The notes under the pieces: generated by a model
The model's input: the letters and a program-made list of their open reading frames with translations, nothing else
Databases searched by the model: none
Told to the model about the DNA's origin: nothing
Program-made: the position numbers and the translations under genes
Shown: one piece after another, positions 59,850-64,000 of the stretch
How the letters are laid out: each line of letters starts with the position of its first letter
How positions within the stretch are numbered: the stretch's first letter is position 1
From: an uncultured bacterium
GTDB taxonomy: Bacteria > Planctomycetota > UBA8742 > UBA2392
NCBI GenBank assembly: GCA_938014885.1
Contig: CALLQI010000017.1
Location: 62,001 to 126,000, forward strand
Direction: 5' to 3'
Length of the DNA: 64,000 bases

Positions 59850-61736
59850 ATGAAGAAACCAGTCCTGACACTTATTGTCGCACTGTTTGTCCTGAGTTGC
59901 CCTGTGGCAGCGCAGGACACCGACCCGAAAGACCCGCCGGCGGGCGAAGCCAAACCCGAGGCTAAAGACGGCGACGAACTGGATGCAGGCCTGGTCGCGG
60001 ACTTCAACGCCTTCATCAAGCGCGAGTGCCCCGACATTGACGCTGGCGGCAAGCACGACATCTACAACCTGAAAGACCCCACCGACAAACAGGAACGCCA
60101 CGATTACACCGGGGCCATGTCGCGGCTGATTCTGCTGTACATGCAGCAGATGAAGATGGGTGCGACGCTGGCCAAGGTGTTCGACCAACAGTCACGAGGC
60201 AAGCTCGCGGATTCACCGACCTTCAAGGTGCTGCACGCGGTTGTCCTGCTTTATTACCCGCCCGGCAAGCCAAACCTGACGCGCTCGCTTGAGCTGCTGC
60301 GTGAGGCCGCCGACCGCGCCAAAGACTACGCCTACCCCTGGTTCTTTTTGGCCCAGTACGAACTCGACAAGCTGCGTCGCGACCCGGCAATCGGCCCCCG
60401 CGAGGTGTTTGAAGCGCTGGACAAAGCCACTACGCTGCAGAAAGACTTTATCCCGGCCATCCTGCTGCGTTGTGAAGTGCTGCTTTCAGCCCGCCCGCCC
60501 CGCATGGACGAGGCTGCGAAGCTGATTGCGCCCTATGCGGCCAACCCGCCGGAAGTCGGCGATGACTTTGACAGCATCATACTGTTACAGAACACACTGC
60601 TTGGCACACGCGAGTTTCACGAGTGGGCCGACAAGCTGATTGCCAGCAAGTCCGTCAGCGACCGCAACAAGGTGCGCTTGCTCAGCCGCACAGCCAACCG
60701 GCACATCGCCGACCAGCAGTTCGACGACGCGATTGCCGACGCCGAAGCCGGCCTGTCGAAGGCAAAGGCCGAAAGCGATGCAGAGCATGCGATCCAGCTG
60801 AACCGCCTTGTGGCAAGCTGCTGGTCGGCCAAGGCCATGGACCTGCAGCGGCGCAACCCCGGCCTCGAGGGCAAGCTGCGCACCGAGTTTGAACAGATGA
60901 TGGAGGCAGCGGGCAATCACATTCGCGCCTGCGCCGAAATCGAAGCCAAGTGGCGGCCGATCGCACTGCGAGGCACGGAAGCGCTGCAGTACGTACTTTT
61001 CCTGGCCAGCACCATGGGCGACCTCGATGGTGCGGTGCAGTGGCTTGATGCGTACCTTAAGGGTACCGACCTCGTGGCTGCCCAGCGCTACACGCTTGAG
61101 AACATGCACGCGCGGCTGGTGGCCACGATTGAAGGCACCGATGACAGCCTGATCGACCTGTACGAAAGCTTCCTGGCACAGGATGACTTGAAGCAGCTTG
61201 AGACCGCGCTAAAGGTGGCGCGCGAACAGGCCCGCACCAACGTGCAGCGCTTCAAGACGGCACGCGCGCTGACGTTCTTCCTTAGCTTGCTCAGCAACCG
61301 CGAACGCGGCATTGTCGCCACCGTCGCGTTTCTTGCCGCAGACACGGCACTGCAAATGACCGAGAACGAACGCATTCAGGCATCCAAGGCCATTGCCGAC
61401 CGACACCTGGCTGAGATCGAATGCCTTACGGAAGAACAGGCCGACCTGCAGGCTGAGCTGGGCGACGCCGTCAAGAAGCTTGGCATTCGTGCCGACCAGG
61501 CCCGTGTGGCACGCCACCAGGGCACGCTGATCGAAGGCCTCGGGATGACGCAATACAAGATCGCCACCAAAGTGGCGCCGGTCTGGTCCGACGAGGCCTT
61601 CTTGAAGACACTCAAGGATAAGCCCAAGCAAATCAGCTCGCTTGAGCTGCGCACGCCGGCCAAGGCCGCGGCATGGCTTAAGTCGCTGGCCGACAAGCTT
61701 GAGGCCGACAAACCTGAGGAAGCACCTGGCGAGTAA
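59850..61736 (+). CDS. Secreted helical-repeat protein
   Basis: 628 residues from ATG 59850, which begins a signal peptide (MKKPVLTLIVALFVLSCPVAAQ). A short acidic Pro/Lys linker is followed by almost entirely helical sequence. The helices come in pairs of about 35 residues, like TPR or SEL1 repeats (YAYPWFFLAQYELDKLRRDPAIG, then AIADAEAGLSKAKAESDAEHAIQLNRLVASCW). No catalytic motif. Its stop is immediately followed by the stop of the minus-strand Nudix gene. Function unknown, likely a periplasmic scaffold. Confidence 0.75.
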   Translation: MKKPVLTLIVALFVLSCPVAAQDTDPKDPPAGEAKPEAKDGDELDAGLVADFNAFIKRECPDIDAGGKHDIYNLKDPTDKQERHDYTGAMSRLILLYMQQMKMGATLAKVFDQQSRGKLADSPTFKVLHAVVLLYYPPGKPNLTRSLELLREAADRAKDYAYPWFFLAQYELDKLRRDPAIGPREVFEALDKATTLQKDFIPAILLRCEVLLSARPPRMDEAAKLIAPYAANPPEVGDDFDSIILLQNTLLGTREFHEWADKLIASKSVSDRNKVRLLSRTANRHIADQQFDDAIADAEAGLSKAKAESDAEHAIQLNRLVASCWSAKAMDLQRRNPGLEGKLRTEFEQMMEAAGNHIRACAEIEAKWRPIALRGTEALQYVLFLASTMGDLDGAVQWLDAYLKGTDLVAAQRYTLENMHARLVATIEGTDDSLIDLYESFLAQDDLKQLETALKVAREQARTNVQRFKTARALTFFLSLLSNRERGIVATVAFLAADTALQMTENERIQASKAIADRHLAEIECLTEEQADLQAELGDAVKKLGIRADQARVARHQGTLIEGLGMTQYKIATKVAPVWSDEAFLKTLKDKPKQISSLELRTPAKAAAWLKSLADKLEADKPEEAPGE

Positions 61737-62174
61737 TCAGCCACGAATGGCGGCGTCGGCCTGCTGCAGCACGTCTTTCAACGTGTCGTAGCTGAGCAGC
61801 TTCAACGCATTCGGCAGGGTGTACCAGCCTGACTGGTCGTGTTCGGCACTTTGGACATGTGCGGGTTTCGGTGTCACGGCCGCGAACCAGACCACGGTCT
61901 TCATCCAGGTGGTCTTGCGCCCCTGCACCTCGTAGCGCACCTCGCGGCGGAAGCCCGGGATCACACGAAGATCGGTGATGCCAGTTTCTTCTTCGGTTTC
62001 GCGGCGCGCGGTTTCCAGTTCCAGTTCGCCGGGCTCTGCGTGGCCCTTGGGAAATGACCATGTCCCGTGCTGCGCGCTGCGCAACAGCAGGTAACGCGGC
62101 TCATGGTCCACGATGCTGGCCAGCACGAAGCCGGCTGCGATTCGTTCGGCGGCGGGCAAGCTAAGGTTCCTCAT
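61737..62174 (-). CDS. Nudix hydrolase, diadenosine tetraphosphatase-like
   Basis: 145 residues from ATG 62174; this overlaps the end of the upstream gene by 14 bases. The Nudix box is complete at 44-66: G-x5-E-x7-REx-EE-x-G-I (GHAEPGE...ARRETEEETGI). The preceding HGTWSFPKGH is the Ap4A hydrolase signature, so a nucleoside polyphosphate is the likely substrate. A tail of about 80 residues completes the alpha/beta/alpha fold. Confidence 0.88.
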   Translation of the reverse strand: MRNLSLPAAERIAAGFVLASIVDHEPRYLLLRSAQHGTWSFPKGHAEPGELELETARRETEEETGITDLRVIPGFRREVRYEVQGRKTTWMKTVVWFAAVTPKPAHVQSAEHDQSGWYTLPNALKLLSYDTLKDVLQQADAAIRG

Positions 62175-63081
62175 CCACGCGCCACTCGCCGCCTTCCTTG
62201 GCAAGTCGCGCCGTAAGCACGCGCGCGCTGCCATCCAGCAGCTTCAAGTTGACGCGCACAGTGGCGCGGGCCGGGTTGCCTTCGTCGATCGTGGTGTCGA
62301 TGACGCTGTACTCAGCCAGCTTGCCCGCCAGCGCCGTGACGCGCTTGCCCACATCCTCACGATCCGCCTTTTCGCGTCGCGCCGCAGTGTGCGCCTTCAG
62401 AAGCGCCTCCGTATCCGCGGCCATTACCGCCTTCATGAATGAGTCCGCGCAACGGGCCGGTGACGTGAAAGCGCCCTTGTTGTCGCCTTCGGCCAGGGCA
62501 GCACGCAGGCGCTTGAGTTCGGCGCGGATTTCGGCCTCACGCTGGTCCAGGGTGTTGCGGGCCTCGGCGATCTGGCTCAGCAGCGACTCAAGCTCGGCGA
62601 TGCGTTCAGCAGGGGTCTTGTCGGCGACCGGCTTCTCGCGGGGCGTGAACTCGTGCCAGCGCCACCAGGTGCCTTCCTCGGACAATGTCATGCGCACGAC
62701 GTATTCGAGCGTGCTTCCCTTGGCTTTCAGTTCAATCACGAGTTCGGCGGTGCCGTTCACGAGATCGGGTGCGGGTTCACTCAGCACGCGCACTTCGCTG
62801 TCGCGGAAGCGATCGCGAAACTCGGTGCTCAGCAGCACGTCGTTCCAGTTCTGCTTCAGCGTGGCCTTCTCATCAGCCGTGAACTCGCGGCCCTGCGCGG
62901 ACTGGTGCTCCTTGAACCAGGTTTCGAAATCAAAGTACCTGTCCACGCAGGCCTGCCGCGACAGGGCATCCAGCGTGGTGTCGGTGATGCGCTTGATGAA
63001 ATCCTCGAATGACTGGCGCGGCGTCAGCGTTTGCGCATGAAGCGAGCCAGCAAGCAGCAATGTCAAAAGCACAAATCGCAT
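62161..63081 (-). CDS. Secreted MlaC-like protein with coiled coil and NTF2-like C-terminus
   Basis: 306 residues, signal peptide 1-16. Residues about 20-150 (PRQSFEDFIKRITDTTLDALSRQACVDRYFDFETWFKEH, TLKQNWNDVLLSTEF, ELVIELKAKGSTLEYVVRMTLSEEGTWW) resemble MlaC/Ttg2D, the periplasmic phospholipid carrier. A coiled coil at about 158-195 joins it to an NTF2/DUF4878-like domain (about 205-306, ending in GGEWRVDEE). No other mla genes are adjacent, and MlaC is usually single-domain. Likely envelope lipid or ligand binding, inferred. Confidence 0.7.
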   Translation of the reverse strand: MRFVLLTLLLAGSLHAQTLTPRQSFEDFIKRITDTTLDALSRQACVDRYFDFETWFKEHQSAQGREFTADEKATLKQNWNDVLLSTEFRDRFRDSEVRVLSEPAPDLVNGTAELVIELKAKGSTLEYVVRMTLSEEGTWWRWHEFTPREKPVADKTPAERIAELESLLSQIAEARNTLDQREAEIRAELKRLRAALAEGDNKGAFTSPARCADSFMKAVMAADTEALLKAHTAARREKADREDVGKRVTALAGKLAEYSVIDTTIDEGNPARATVRVNLKLLDGSARVLTARLAKEGGEWRVDEEP

Positions 63082-63142
63082 GGTCTTTGACCCCCGCCCC
63101 CGGCCGTGCTAGCTTGATTTCAAGCCATCGGCGGGTCAACCC

Positions 63143-63475
63143 ATGCTTGTTACCACCACCGGCAACCTGGAAGGCCACGTAATCACCAAATACCTCGGCG
63201 TTGTGGCCGGGCAGGCTGCCATTGCACCTGTGGAGATGCGCGACTTTGCAGCCTTCATCCGGCGCGAAGGCGGCGGTCGCCACCCCGAGTTCGAGAAGAT
63301 GGTGCACGAGACGCGCCAGGCCGCGCTGCTGTCGTTACAGAACGAAGCCAAGGAACTGGGTGCCAACGCGGTGCTCGCCGTGGACTTCGACTACGCCTAC
63401 CTGTCTGCCGACGGGCTTGTGCTGATCACCGTAAGCGGCACCGCGGTCATCGCCGAAGATAAGCGCCGACTGTAG
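63143..63475 (+). CDS. YbjQ / UPF0145 family protein
   Basis: 110 residues. Conserved pattern LVTTTGNLEGHVITKYLGVVAGQA, MRDF, GGR, the helix ALLSLQNEAKELGANAVLAVDFDYA, and VSGTAV match the YbjQ (DUF74/UPF0145) family, which forms pentameric rings of unknown role. Length (about 105-110) is normal. It lies upstream of miaA by nine bases, so the two are probably co-transcribed. Confidence 0.92.
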   Translation: MLVTTTGNLEGHVITKYLGVVAGQAAIAPVEMRDFAAFIRREGGGRHPEFEKMVHETRQAALLSLQNEAKELGANAVLAVDFDYAYLSADGLVLITVSGTAVIAEDKRRL

Positions 63476-63484
63476 GCTGGCGTC

Positions 63485-64000
63485 ATGGCCGACTTCAACC
63501 CGCACGCGAAGTATCCCGCGCTGGTGATCCTTGCCCCTACGGCAAGCGGCAAGTCGCGGCTGGCGATGGCTGTCGCGCGGCGTGCCGGCGGCGAGATCCT
63601 TAGTGTTGATGCGCTGAAGGTCTATCGCGGCATGGATGCCGGTACCGCCAAGCCCAGCGCCGCCGAACGCGTCGAGATCCCCCACCATGGCATTGATCTG
63701 GTGGATGCCCACGAAGAGTTCAGTGTCACCCAGTTCCTGGATTACGCCGAAGCCACGCTGGCCGAGATCCGCAGCCGCGGCAGAGTCCCGATCCTGGACG
63801 TGACCGCACCCTTTTACCTGAAAGCACTGGTATACGGCGTTGACCGCGGCCCCGCGCCGAACGCGGACTTTCGCGCCGAGATGCAGCACGTTCCGGCCCA
63901 CGACCTGCACGCGCGGCTGGCTGTGCTCGACCCCGAGTCAGCGCGGCGAATCGGCCCCGCCGATCACAAGCGCCTGGTGCGCGCCCTCGAGATCGCGCGC
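63485..64000 (+). CDS. miaA: tRNA dimethylallyltransferase MiaA, N-terminal part
   Basis: 172 residues visible; the C-terminus is outside the window. MiaA adds a dimethylallyl group to A37 of tRNAs reading UNN codons. P-loop APTASGKS (17-24), VDALKVYRGMDAGTAKP with catalytic Asp42, IPHHGIDLVD, and the DHKRLVRALEI motif are present. The usual GGTGLY motif reads VTAPFY (106-111), with Thr displaced by one position. The rest fits MiaA well. Confidence 0.93.
   Translation, partial: MADFNPHAKYPALVILAPTASGKSRLAMAVARRAGGEILSVDALKVYRGMDAGTAKPSAAERVEIPHHGIDLVDAHEEFSVTQFLDYAEATLAEIRSRGRVPILDVTAPFYLKALVYGVDRGPAPNADFRAEMQHVPAHDLHARLAVLDPESARRIGPADHKRLVRALEIAR

Noticed and set aside
1..64000. tRNA, rRNA, riboswitch, insertion sequence, prophage or restriction system
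   Set aside because: I looked for tRNA arms, inverted-repeat-bounded transposase genes, integrases and repeat-spacer arrays and saw none. Intergenic regions are short.

Overview
The window is gene-dense, high-GC bacterial DNA with no rRNA, tRNA, CRISPR array, insertion sequence or prophage that I can recognise, and no gene-free stretch over 300 bases. Both ends cut through genes: an unknown secreted protein at the left and miaA at the right. The gene content suggests an uncultured Gram-negative lineage, most likely Planctomycetota or a relative. This rests on many secreted proteins of unknown family, a very large alpha-2-macroglobulin-like protein, an ECF sigma factor with a membrane partner, type IV pilin-like proteins, a futalosine-route menaquinone gene (mqnE) and zinc-ribbon/proline-rich membrane proteins. 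The assignment is an inference; no marker gene settles it.

Layout. 1-12.5 kb holds envelope genes: secreted unknowns, the A2M-like protein, a polytopic membrane protein and two related secreted proteins. 12.7-18.7 kb has an SPFH/coiled-coil/beta-propeller protein, a DUF309 protein, a hexapeptide acyltransferase, a DNA-methyltransferase-like protein with a changed catalytic motif, and two TPM-domain proteins. 19.6-22.4 kb is a nifU-nifS-TPR cluster whose NifU lacks its usual scaffold cysteines. 22.5-27.8 kb holds a pilin, an MshEN-repeat/zinc-ribbon protein, an Ig-like membrane protein and a radical SAM protein. 28-30.2 kb has a hibernation factor and an ECF sigma/anti-sigma pair.

30.3-40.6 kb is a compact, probably single-operon histidine pathway on the minus strand: (ABC ATPase, cytochrome c), hisZ, hisG, hisD, hisC, hisB, hisH, hisA, a second hisA-like gene, hisF, and a hisIE fused to a Rel/SpoT-like HD hydrolase domain. 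It contains every histidine step except PRPP synthesis and a recognisable histidinol-phosphate phosphatase.

40.8-45.2 kb is a four-gene plus-strand cluster of unknown role: a protein ending in an L7/L12-like domain, an 87-residue protein, a STAS-like/FHA protein and a two-helix membrane protein. 45.2-50.9 kb holds aroB-dprA, a homocysteine methyltransferase/MTHFR fusion, plsY and gpsA. 50.9-58.5 kb (minus strand) holds half a transketolase, an MFS transporter, a small protein, a probable prephenate/aspartate aminotransferase with prephenate dehydratase, an ExbD-like lipoprotein, DUF1844 and another lipoprotein. 58.7-64 kb holds mqnE, secreted proteins (one MlaC-like), a Nudix hydrolase, a YbjQ-family protein and miaA.

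The best candidates for something undescribed are the HisI-HisE-HD fusion, the second HisA, the scaffold-less NifU, the L7/L12-like/STAS-FHA cluster, and a recurring -10-like motif placed directly before start codons.
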